Part shown: positions 34,401-46,072 of the stretch, one piece after another | Layout of the letters: every line of letters begins with the position of its first letter | Position numbering within the stretch: position 1 is the first letter of the stretch | Assembly (NCBI RefSeq): GCF_030463565.1 | Contig: NC_134654.1 | Location: 15,640,202-15,704,201 of the forward strand | Direction: 5' to 3' | Length of the DNA stretch: 64,000 nucleotides | Origin: Pelecanus crispus | Lineage: Eukaryota > Chordata > Aves > Pelecaniformes > Pelecanidae | The notes under the pieces: generated by a model | What the model was told of the DNA's origin: nothing | The model's input: only the letters and a program-made list of their open reading frames with translations | Databases searched by the model: none | Program-made: the position numbers and the translations under genes

Positions 34401-36779
34401 TATCGTGCCATGCAAAAAGGCACACCGCAAACACAGTCCCAGCTTCTGATAGGATGGGGTGGGATAAAATCCTGATGTTGATTAGCGTGTGCCTGGCTTG
34501 AAGACTGTTAGCTGGGATGCTGTTGATGGATGGAAGTGAGTCCTTAAATGATTACTAGATTTTTTTTTTTTTTAAGGCGGTTCCTAATGGCTGTATTAGT
34601 AAAAGGATGACACTGAAAAGCTTGAGTGCTGGATGGCATACTAAATTCTGCTTTCCATTAGTGAAAATAAACTTTAATTTCAATTCTTAATTGATTTTAA
34701 TATTCTTAACATAAACACAAAATGGTGGAGTCTATGATTTTAGTTTGATAGGGAACTCTGGTGCAATTGTATTTCTCAGATTAAATTTACTATTTATTGT
34801 AATTTATATACGAGGCTGTATTTGGTTCTTTTAGTTAAATAGCTTCTTTCACTTAATGTTCAAAAGTGTCAACAGTAACTAGGTATATGTATTTTGGAGA
34901 GAAAGCAACATTTTGCAATACAACATGGCTCATTTATAGATGTGACAGGGACTAAAGCTGGCAGTTAGCTAGAGGCGAAGCACGAAAAGATCTGCTGAAT
35001 GTCTCATGGTGAGAGGACCACTTGAAAGTTAGAAACAGTTCATTGTAGAAGTGTCTTGGGGGTTTCTGAAGTGTCAGCAGAATAAAGCTGATGTGATTCT
35101 TACCAGCTTTTGTCCATAAATTAGGAGTTTGAATTATTTGCTGTAATTTATAGCCCTGCTTGTTCAGACTCTGTTTCCTCATCCGCAAGCCCTGGAAGAA
35201 GAAAGTTTGATTAGAGAGAGGGATGGCCAGAAGTGGCCATGGACTTGCACAAGTAAACCTTACTTCTCACAGGCACTGGCTGCTTCTTATGAGAGCGTTC
35301 AGAAGTAATAAAAATTGGAATAGATGTGCATCTCCAGACAGTCCCCTACCCTGCCCAGGAGTACAAAAACCTAATTACACTAGAAAGAGAAGAATGGCAG
35401 TTTGATCCTGCCTGGCATTGTTCACAGACATGGGACTTTTAGGTAAATACAAATTCAAAACAGTGTGTGACCATGGCTTGCACCTCCTGGGGTGGATTTA
35501 TATGCCTAGAAAGTGTTTCTCTACAGGGGAGGGAAGCCACAGGGAATACTCATAAAGTACCAGCCAGAGGGAGCTGTAACTCATGGGCCAAGTGCTCCAG
35601 AACTGTTTTGTTTCTCCAGGGATGCTGAACCCTTGCATCTCCTAAGCAATTGGGAGTTACAGGTGCTGAGCAGCAATACCGGTGTGCCCATTGCAATACC
35701 TGCTGCCCTGTGCGCTCTCAAGGGTCTTGAGGGTAAAAGTGGCATCCTGCCCATTTCAAGACAGTTTGGGAAATAGTGGCTGTGTCAGTTAGGTTTTGAT
35801 GAGCTACACAGAGTGTGTTTCCATGTTCATGCTGAGCAATTCATGTAGTGATGAGCTTTCACGGCCATGGACTGTGTGATCCCCACATGCTCCTGTGCAA
35901 AGAGGAGTCCAGCACTAATGAAATGCAAAGGAAAAAAAAAGTAAGAAACAGTGGTCTTGGAAGGATGGCAAAGTGACATTTCTCACAGAGGTAGCTGGTT
36001 TGGTGGGTTACAGCCATCTGGTTTGTGCATCTGATTTAATGCTCTGGTTCCAGGGTAATTGAAAAATAGTGGTGGTGTTGAAGGAGGCAGCAGTGCTTTT
36101 CTCACCCTTTACTGTGCTAGCTCATAGCATGAGCAGCTGGCAGTGAGGATGGTCAGGGTAGCAGTCTGGGTTAAAACTAACTCGAGGGGGAAAAAAGTCA
36201 AGGTTGAGCACCTGTGGGAAGAGGCAGGGCTGCTGCTTCTGGGGGTAACCTGGCTGTGAAGTAACTGGAGATCCTGCTGTGCTGATTCTTCGCGATGGCA
36301 GGTCTTTGGTGTGACATTACAGTGCCGAGCACGGTGAAATCCAAGTCCTAGGGTCAGGGCCTGCAAATAATGCTGCAGGATAAATACATAGTATTAAAAA
36401 GCACTTTTTTTACAGTAATAAAAGGGTGTAGTAATACAAAGGCAACTTGCTGTCATTGGAGTTCCTGCACTGGGGAAGGAATGGGTTTGTGTGTCCTTCT
36501 GTCACGAATGCAGGTTTGTGAATCCTGCTGATTATGTCAATTTATTGTGAATGAGTGACTTTACACAGTTTGATTTAGTAGCAGTTTAGAAGTTACTTGT
36601 GGCAAATTGCAGGATTTGATTGTGATATTATAATAGCACTCAGTCATCAGTGATTAACAAAGTGATTAGACAAAATTGATCAAAACAGTGACTTAGTTAC
36701 AGATTCGAAGATGGGAAGGTTCACTCTATTACTACATGGAAGTGCATAAAGGAAAATTAAGTTACACTGAGTTGGAATG

Positions 36780-37670
36780 ATTCACAGAGAGAATGTGTAT
36801 GCAGGGGATAAGGAGGACCCTCCTATTGAGTCACGAGGTTCAGAACAGACCCCCTTGCTTTCTAAACTCCTTCTCAGAGAGGAGTCTAGGAGCGGCTAGG
36901 TCCAATCTTAGTCTCAGACTTGGTGAATGGTTTATAGGAATAACGAGACTGCAGCTGTATAAGACTCACTTTGAAATTAAATCATACGTCTACAGACTAC
37001 TTAAACTGATTCACACATGCGTACACACAGACATGAATACATATATATATATATAAAAAAAATGGTATACCTGTTAAAAATTCCCCTTGAGTTCAGTGAA
37101 ATATTCATGTCGAATGTCTTGGCATTTCTCAACAGGCAAGGCTTGAGCCTCAAGGAGTGAAGGGTTTCAGCCCAGGCTGCACTGTCAGCCTTTGGCAATG
37201 GACCTCTGATTTTTGAAATTTTAAGAGTTTGCTAGCTCTGAGACAAGTCCCACTCAGAGGGAGGTGCTGGCGCAGCCTGCTGCAGTCCGGGAGAGCTCAA
37301 AGGGCCTCAATTAGGACTGCTGTTTTATAGGATCATGAGATGATTGGCTTTAGTCATTGTAAATCTCCATCCGAGCCACAATCCAGGTTGGTAATTACTG
37401 CTCTGGTTCAAAGCTGTCAGGGGTAACCTGATTGTTCTCACTCCCTGCTTCAACCATGGAAGAGTTTCTGACAAGAACAAGGCCTCTCTCCACTTCAACC
37501 ATGTAGGAGTTTCTGGTACAATTAAGGGGCACCTAACTGACCAACTCACAACACAAGGTTGCAGTCTGGCAGGAATCCCTGAGGTTGTAAAGCGGTTGAA
37601 GAGAGAAAAGGTGGGGGGGATGCACCACCGCACTGTCTTCAGGTGAGTGCGTGTCAAGGAGCAGAACACT
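36780..37670 (-). mobile_element. Possible old LTR (boundaries uncertain)
   Basis: Read on the - strand, a TATA-like CCTATAAAA (37331-37323) is followed by GAGCTCTCCCGGACTGCAGC...CACCTCCCTC, which resembles the start of R in avian retroviral LTRs. Upstream of the TATA (37448-37530 on +) a CTTCAACCATG...GAGTTTCTG segment is directly repeated at a 45-bp spacing, like U3 enhancer repeats. I could not find matching TG/CA ends or a target-site duplication, so extent and identity are tentative. It could also be another kind of dispersed repeat. Confidence 0.4.
37040..37055. repeat. AT dinucleotide microsatellite
   Basis: CATATATATATATATA is followed by an A run, within MAP2K4 intron 1. It is short and likely polymorphic. 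Confidence 0.85.
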
Positions 37671-40600
37671 TTGAGCTGGGTGGTAGGAGGAGACCAGAGC
37701 TCTCAACAGAAGTTACACCTTCTGACTGTGATTCATATGCTGGAGCCAAGCTCTTCAGAGGCTCGGTTTCATCCTAGCTAGAAACACTGGGATTTTACTC
37801 ATCTGGAACTACACAGAAAAGGAAAACCACAAAACCATCAGCTTCCTGCTTTGCAGGTTAACGTGATGCAGCTCTTAATTTCTCTATAACCTTACTTTCT
37901 GCACAGTGTTTGCTCCCATTAGGAATGGCTGTATTAAGATCAGTAATTATATATACATTTTTTTATATCCTCTTAGATACATCCTCTCTACACTAACCAG
38001 ATGCAAGTTCTTTGTTTAGAGTTGCATCAACTGATATACAAAAGCCATGGTCTGTGTAGTTTGTTGCTGCAGAGACCTTGGCTGTTGGGTCAGAGTCAGA
38101 GTTGTTTGTGTTCAGCTATCCAGTTCTTCCTTCAGAAAGAAATTTAAATGTTGTAATGCTTCCACCTGTATTTCTTTGCTAACAAAATGAAGATTTCCAC
38201 CACATAGGTAAATAGCCACCAAAATTGTGAGAGCAGATGCAGTTTTGGCAATCTGCCAAGCTCTTGAAGGTGGCAGCTCTGTGACCAAGTCCTTTGCTGC
38301 ATCCAGCCTTCAGTTGAGGTGTGGAAGAGGTTTGGTGGCTGCTGCCTTCTGTCCTTCCAGCAGAGGAGGGAGCGGGGGAGAAGGAAGGCAGGGACAGGGA
38401 CACTGAAGTCCCTCTCACAGCTTGCTTCTTCCTGAAAGTTAGCAAATGACAAGCTGATGAACAAAGGGCTGGAAACCTCCCGTGTGATGGCCCTTGGCAG
38501 AAAAGCAAGAGGCAAGAGACGTGCAGGAGGAGTTGTCAGATGCTTCCCTTGTTTCTGTTGGCATCTTTGTTGGGGAATGTTGGGGAACATTTTGCTTAAA
38601 TGAGTCCAGATTTGTTCTGCTAATCCCACCTGAGACATCCGTGAGTCACCACCCCATGGACGTCTTTTCTTTTAGACAGTTGTCAGCAATTACACTTAGG
38701 AAATCCAGAACTGCTGTCTCAGGAGATTCCTCTTGGCTTGGTGGTCGAGGGCTTTCCTTGTCCTTTCCTACGAACATCAGGGCAGGAATTCCTAACTCCC
38801 AGTGCTGTTTCTTGCTTTCAGCAGGATCTACTTGTAGTCTCTTTTGTCTTCAGAATTAAAAAAAACTGATATACTAACACTAAGGTGGACAGAATTGGTT
38901 GCTTCCCCCCAAAAAATTGTGCCTTAAAATGGAAAAAAGTCCCCCCCAGTCCTCTGGTTCCTGTTCTTCTTCCTGATTTGTGGCTGTAGGGCTCTTGGCA
39001 GCTGGCTCAGAGGTGTTTATCAGAGCTGGTAGGAAGCAGGCTGTGATTGACATTGCCACTTTTCTGGCATAAGGTAGCTAGAGGGATGATGGAAACATAC
39101 TTCTAGCTTTATCTAAAGAAACTAAATCCTTTCCATTGACCTTAAGCAAAGGACTCAAGGGCAGATTTTTTTCCTTGCTTTCCTTTGCTCTAAGTATAGG
39201 CTCCTGAAACTAAAAAGAGGGGGGAAAAAAATCAACCAAACCTGTTCCCAGTCCTTCTCCCTGCAGTATATTTTATAATTCTTGCAGTGCTGTTTCATAA
39301 GGATACCTGGCATGGCCCTTTGTGTAGGTTATTATTATTTTACATCAGGAAGGGCTCCAGGTGCCTCGCAATAAATTTCACAGGGCAGTGTCACTGTTTC
39401 CTTTTGACAGCTGCTCCAGTACTGTCTCAGCAGGGTTATACCACGGCTGCCTCAAACACAGGTAGCGTGAACATTTTGCAGTATTTGTTACTGAAATGTA
39501 GTGCTGCTTTAAGAGTAGCCCTATTGCCACAGACATCTGGTCTGGTGACACCTCCCATGTGCTGGCCAGTTGAAGGTGCCTGGGGCAACTAGACCCTCCA
39601 GGTTCTCTCCATCGGTGTTTTACCAGGCTTGGTGTTTGACTGCAACTATAAGCGATGTGTTAAATAATGCTCTCCAACGAGAAATTGCCTGAGCTCCAGT
39701 TTGGGAGGAAAGCTGCCATCTAACACTAGTGCTACGCTCTCCTCTCTTGGCAGAGAGTTGCCCGTCGCAGCCTGGCACAAGCATGGTTGTGCATCTTGCG
39801 CCATGTGCTGTTATATTCAGCATGCAATGCTTGCCCAGGCACAGATTTAAGCTCTTTTACCATAGCTGATCTGCTCCCAAGACTTGGGTAGTTTTAGCTC
39901 TGGTTATGGCTATTCATACGAATGGTATTTCCATGCAGGGTAGTACCAGGGATAATAAATGCTAAAGGTTAATGGTGGATTTTGGAGATTTCAGAAACTT
40001 CATTCTCAGGTCTTTACTGCTGGGAGTTTCTAGCCTGAGGGAACTAATTTTAATGTGATTGCAATTTCTTGCACTCGAAGCCTAACCTACTTTAGCCAGG
40101 CTTCATAGTAGAGGTATTTATAGAAGCTGTTGCAAGTGCTGTTGGATGTAGCATAAATCATGTATTGCAAGTTGCAGAGGTCCGTGTCTGCTGGTGTGGG
40201 AAGTGTCTGTGCAACTGTGAGCTGCCTCCCAGCCTTAAATCACTGAGATCTTGCTAACTTTCTGTTCAGTACAACTGTTTTACTGTGTAGGGGTTTCATG
40301 AAGGTAGTAGCCGGTAACCCTTCCAGAGTCCCACCTGATTTGGGCTCGTGCGTTTTTATGCTCCCTAAGTGGAAGCACACTTGGGGCTGTAGGTGAATTA
40401 TGGATAAATACTCTTTCTGATGAGGTGACTTCTAAAAATAAGCATACTTGGCACATTCCTATAGTGCAAAATTGTCATCTCTGATTTGAATGCTGACTCT
40501 TAGATTATACTAAATTGAAAGTTTCATTGAAGGGCAGTAAATGTCAGTAACAGACAGATGTGCTGAAAATACTTCTACCCTTGAAAGTGAGTTTCTGTAG

Positions 40601-43600
40601 TTACAGTTCTTAAAACTCTTAACTTAAACTTAAAACTTAGTAACTCAAACCCCAGGCCTCTTCTTTCATTCAGACTCTCCAAATAGACTGTGCTATTTGC
40701 TGAAGTTCTTGTTTTGTTTCAAAATTTGACTAGTTTTTTCTTGAAAAATGGTTTGTCTTGAGGGCAAGGCTGGAAACCTAATTTACTTCCAAATTGTGCT
40801 GATGTTGGAGTACATCCATGAACAAGACTGGAAAGGAAAGAAATAAAACTGAAAAATTGTGGGTTGGAAAGGTCTATGGGAAGGCAATGCTGTGCTAGCA
40901 GCAATAGAGATAATGAACTGTGAATCCTGGGTGCGTTCAGGACATCAGCAGCTGTGGAGCTGCAGCTTTGAGCATGGGTAAATGTTCCTCTGCTGTCTCT
41001 ACATCAAAGCAAGCATTTTATTAGCAGAGAAGATATAACAATTTGGGTAGTAGGAGCTGCTGGAAGAGTAGACATCTATGTTGTTGGGGTTTTTTTGGTC
41101 TCAGGTGAGAGTTGGCACTAGCTTTGCTTTGAGATGCCCTGGAAGAGATCAGACCTGGTATTTTGCAGTTTTCTCTTAAGAAGATAACATCAAACATCCA
41201 ACTCCCTTCCCAAACGGACCCAACCCGTCTGGCCTCCTGACATCCCTTCCTCCCTGGTTTCTCTGTCTTTTTGTTGACATGTTTTAGTTTTACCAGGGAG
41301 AGGTAAAAAAGTTGCACAGTTCATTGCAAATCCTTTGGTCATCTTTCCGCTGTTTGCTGCCACAACTCATTTTCCTGTGGTTGTATTTCTTTTTTTTCTG
41401 GTTATACTAGAGTAAGGAAATAGAGTGTAGACTTGGTTCCTGGTGTATTGCTACTCTACAAACAGCAGAGAGACTTCAGCATCCAACCAGAGAGAAGAGT
41501 CGCCTTTGCACTATGACAGTCATGCTCACACTGTGACAAGAGGTTGATACTGCAGATGTGAACCAAGAGGAAAGCATTTTGGCAGGGATCAATTTGTATC
41601 CCTGCAAGACAGAAACCTTGGAAAAAATCCATTAAACTACTGTTGTTTTGGAAATCTTACTGCTTGGAAAGTAAGCATCATCTTGTGCGTAACATGAACA
41701 TCATTAGCAGCATTGTTGAGGTGTGGTGTGCAGGTATGGGAGTGAGGAAATTCTAGGAAGAAAATAGGATTGCTTTCTCCAACAGGAGGTGACTCAGAGG
41801 CTTGAAATCATAGATGTCCTAGGTGAAGTAAAAATAGTAATACAGAATACAACTCTGGAGGAATACTTTTGGACTGCACATTAGCTGCTAGATAGCTATT
41901 TTTTCTTGTGTGAAGACTGGTTGGCTGCAGGTGTGGTAAAGAGGCCTCAAAGAGAGTGATGAGAGCCTAATTGCAGAGCCAAGTGCTTGGATTAATCCTA
42001 GTGATAGATAGCAGCACATAAATAATTATATACTTACTCTAGCATCCATTTACCAGCGCAGAAAGAAACAAATGCGTGCTGTGAGCCTGAATTATTCTTC
42101 TGTTGCCATTGTGTAGGTGGGTCTCCAGTGCGAGCTTGGCAAGGCTTCCCAGCCAGTTTTCACTGTGTCCATTTTGGTGATGGTCTATGAAATGCCAAGG
42201 GATGTGCGTTCGTGGAGTAGCAGGACACAAGGGATCATGTCCTGCCTTACCTTAGTTCCACGCAGCAGCCTGTTGCTAAACCAACAACATTATCCTTTTA
42301 AAAATGGATTTGAGAACAAGAATACCATCATTTTATGGCTGGAGTGATTTGAAATGAGGATTGCTGTCCTTGTGGGTAGAAGATTAACTTATTTGCATTC
42401 AGGAAGCTATTTCGGCTGTCTCTTTCTTCTCTGAGAGCAGCATAACTTAGAATACGATCCTGTTTAGATTCCCTCAAAACATAAGCAAATACTTCCCTTG
42501 CCACTTAAGCTCAGACAAAGCCAAGGCCATCCTGCATTCAAATATAGTCTGGACTTAGTATAACCATTAACATAGAGCTGAACAAATCCACTAGTCAAAA
42601 TTGGGAAGACCCTAAGTCAAGAAACTTCATAGTTTCAGGTCTGGTTTTGAGGATTAACGTGATTTATGAAAAAGTGATATGTTCCAAAGTGGTTTTTTTT
42701 TTTTTTTTTGTTTCTTCCAAATCATTACTTCTTCAGTAATCTTTACTTTTATAGTTCTCAGAGAAGTAGATGTTATAGTGGTTGATGATTAGAATTATGT
42801 ATTAAATTAGCAAAACCTTTAAAGGACGTTTAATTTACGTAAGGTGGACATTTCTGCAGTGCATTTTAGGACTATTTTGAACACAGCCTTGATGGTGATA
42901 GGGGCATTAGTGAATTTCAGAAGCAGGCCTCTTTATTATAGTGGAACAGGGTGGTCTGAATTAAATCTGTGCATATCAAAATCACCAGCAAAGCATTTAC
43001 TTCTAAAGAGGCTCTTTTGCGTCCAGTTAGTTTTGAGTAACATTTCTGCAAGGAATACGGGCTTGGAGCTTTTCAAAAGTCTTTTTGGGGTCGAAACTCA
43101 AGACTCATAGAGTACGTGGCTGAAGTACTCAATTTTTGAAAGGCTGCTGAAGAAGACAGCTTGCTTTAACTCTTGTCAGACTTCTAGTTCATTTTAGTGT
43201 ATTGTTTCATTTACAGTACATGTTATCATGTGACTTGCACTGAATGGAAATTCCCAGCTTTTTTCAGGATGTCCTTTTCTCCCCTGTCATGTTTCTTGTT
43301 TGCCAGCTGATGAACACCATCCTGTTTGCTTTCCAGGGGCAGGTTATGCTTCTGTATTGGATCTGTAGAAAACCCAGCTCTAGATGGCGGATCGACATTA
43401 TTGGAACTATTCTTAGAAACCTGCTGAGATAGAAATCAATAGACTGACGTTTAACAGTGATAATAAATGTTCTGTCACAGTGTGAAAACAGGAGGAAACT
43501 TGGTGTATAAAGTTTGCAAGGAGTAAGAATAGGAGCAGGTTTTGAGAAGAGGAGATTTTCTGACAGGAGTTTGTAGTTAATTGTGTCATTTTCAGTGTTG

Positions 43601-44247
43601 GGTCACTTCAAAGACAAATGCAATTCTAAGGTATATAAAATGTTGCTGTTAGAAAGGGAAGATCTAATGATGTCGTATTATTGCCCTTGAAAGAGGGATA
43701 GTGTTTCAGGCATGTGAATAAAACAAAGCTAGAAGAATCATGACTGCTGTAAATCCCTGGACCCAGTCCGAGAGTGGAGTTTATGCTGCTGTAACAGGAC
43801 AAGTGAGGGATCTGCAGGTACCCACCCAGCTCCACCACCCATGCCTGTCTGTAAAGCGACAGGGGAGGACCTAGGGAGAGCAGACGAGCAGGGGGAGGTT
43901 TCAAGCATACACATGTGGCTGGTAAGTGTCGGCATCCCCCAGATCCTTGGCAGTTGTGAACTCAGTCTGGTTTTGCTCTGTGTAAGAAGGGAGATGCCAT
44001 CAGGGATGTAGTCAGAAGAGGTCTTGGAGGTCAGTCAGGCAATGGCGTGGTGTTGCGGCTGTGTGACAGGTCATGCACTTGCAGAGGGTCCAGCCAGGAA
44101 ACCTCTGTTTCCTCTGTGGTGGCAGACCTACCTGCAGCCGTATGCTTCGGAGGAGGCTTTCAGGACTTCTCAGGAGGCAGACATGAGGTACAGAGGTACA
44201 GATTGCTCTACCTATTTGTTAGCTAACAATATCGTTATTTCACTACG

Positions 44248-44723
44248 TGAAAGACATTGAGGTTCTGAAGCATGTCCAAAGAAGAGCAACGATGCTGGTG
44301 AAGGGCCTAGAGGACAAGCCTGATGAGGAGCGGCTGAGGGAACTGGGATTGTTTAGTGTGGAGAAGAGGAGGCTCAGGGGAGACCTTACTGCTCTCTAAA
44401 CTACAGGAAAGGAGGTTGTAGTGAGGTGGGCGTCGGTCTCTTCTCCAAAGTAACAAGCTATAGGACAAGAGGAAACGTCCTCAAGTTGTGCAAGGGGAGG
44501 TTTAGATTGGATATTAGGAAAAATTTCTTCACTGAAAAGGTTATTTAGCATTGAAACAGGCTGCCCAGGGAAATGGTTGAGTCACCATCCCTGGAGGTAT
44601 TTAAAAGATGTGTAGACGTGGCAGTTAGGGACATGGTTTAGTGGTGGACTTGGCAGTGTTAGGTTAATGATTGGACTCAAAGATCTTAAGGGTCTTTTCC
44701 AACCTAAATGATTCTATGATTCT
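44248..44723 (+). mobile_element. CR1 LINE 3' fragment, sense, about 475 bp
   Basis: It begins AAAGACATTGAGGTTCTGAAGCATGTCCAAAGAAGAGCAACG, a classic CR1 segment. It continues with GGCTGAGGGAACTGGGATTGTTTAGTGTGGAGAAGAGGAGGCTC and ends GACTCAAAGATCTTAAGGGTCTTTTCCAACCTAAATGATTCTATGATTCT, the CR1 3' terminus. It is the best-preserved CR1 here and lies 1.25 kb upstream of MAP2K4 exon 2, in the same orientation as the gene. Confidence 0.96.
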
Positions 44724-45969
44724 TGTAATATTTCATGCCCTGAAATTGCTGCAAAGTGCTTTGACCTCTAACTAGGGGTTTTTTTGGGTTTTTTGGTCCT
44801 GGAGTTACCCAAAACACCTCTTTGTGCAAGGTAGAGGAATGCTGCCTTCTAGCTTTTCCCAGGAGGCCTGTGAGATGGTTGGGAATACGATACCTGCTCT
44901 AGGGTGCAGGCAAAGGAAGGTTGTGGGAAGAAGCTAGCTTTGGGTGGCCATTGCCTCCTGGGATGAGCAGTAGTGAGTCATTAAGACATCGCCCAGGCAG
45001 TGGGAACCCTGGGGGGTTCAGTTCCAGGCTCCTGGGAAGGTGGGGTGGAAGAGGCCCCCATCTTGGCATGGTTTGGTGGAGAGGAGCACAGGTTTCATGC
45101 AGCTGAACAGGAACAATGCAGGGTCTTCTGCAGCCCAGTGGGAGGGCTGGGAAGGGACATCTCCCTTTGTAGTCCCTGATCCTGCTGTTGCTCGAGCAGG
45201 TCATCTCATCTTCAATGCAAAATACATAGCCAGTAACCGGAGTGGTGACCAGGACCACTTCCACCCTACTATTTATTTATTTTATTATTCCCCATGCTTT
45301 CCCAGTTGGCTGCAGAGCAAAGCTTTCTCTCACCTGGTCACCCCTCAGATGGGCTGAATTTTGCTCTCTGCTTGGCCACCCACTTGGCAGAAGGAGCGCA
45401 CAGCAGATCTCCTCCATCCTTGCTCAAGTCTGGTTATCTCCATTTGTTATTAGGCTGAAGAGGGTCAGGAACCCCGTCAGCCCTCCTGCCATTGGGGTGT
45501 TACATAAAAGACATCCCAAGGTGCCTTTTCCCTTCCCCAGCGCCGTCCGTCCTGAGTGATCTGGTGGCATGCCCAGGCTGTGCTGAGCAGGTGGGGCCCC
45601 TTTGCCACCGTGGCTGAAGTTAAGCCTGCCAGCATGGATCTGTTTAAAGGAGATGTTGTGCGTGGAGGATGCTAGTGTGGAGGTGCCCCGTAGCCCTGGC
45701 AGCTGATGCTGGTACTCCAGCTGTCACAGGGTGCTTTGGACACCTTGTTTTGGTGACTGACTTGGAACGAGATGGGGGAAGACCTTGGGATGAGAGCTGA
45801 CTTGCATTTCTCCATCCCTATGTCCCTAACAAAAGCTATGATTTGCTAATATTGTTATGAAATGCATTTTCCTTTTCTTAGAATATGTTTATCTTTTCCT
45901 GTTTATTTCCAGATGCTCTTAATATTTTGTTGCTGACAAAAAGTTTACTTTCTGTTCATTGTCCCCCAG

Positions 45970-46072
45970 GTAAACGCAAAGCGCTGAAGTTAAATTTTGC
46001 AAATCCACCTTTCAAGTCCACAGCAAGATTTACTCTAAACACTTCTGGAGTTCCTTTCCAAAATCCACACAT
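45970..46072 (+). CDS. MAP2K4: MAP2K4 coding exon 2 (MAPK docking site)
   Basis: The acceptor TTGTCCCCCAG (AG at 45968-45969) is followed by 103 nt that continue the phase of exon 1 (G|GT = Gly34). Residues 34-67 begin GKRKALKLNFANPPF, the docking (D) motif by which MKK4 binds JNK and p38: basic K35-R36-K37, then L39-x-L41. It continues KSTARFTLN and ends QNPH, with two bases of codon 68 (AT) before the donor GTGAGT at 46073; a purine or pyrimidine next base would give Ile or Met, and Ile is expected from the family. After TLN the sequence TSGVPF differs from the human segment as I remember it but has the same length. The exon is not a multiple of three, so skipping it would shift the frame. 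Confidence 0.97.

Larger units (their letters stand above)
12163..45969 (+). other. MAP2K4: MAP2K4 intron 1
   Basis: This is a 33,807-bp intron with donor G|GTAAGC and acceptor TTCATTGTCCCCCAG|GTAAAC. It contains the CR1 and LTR insertions listed separately; the rest looks like unique intronic DNA. No nested gene is supported: frames of 60-170 codons on both strands lack family features and many overlap each other. Homopolymer runs include T at 13379-13399, 19202-19219, 26535-26555 and 42693-42709, and A at 14733-14746, 18191-18204 and 33717-33731. A GT dinucleotide run is at about 20894-20908. Confidence 0.9.
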
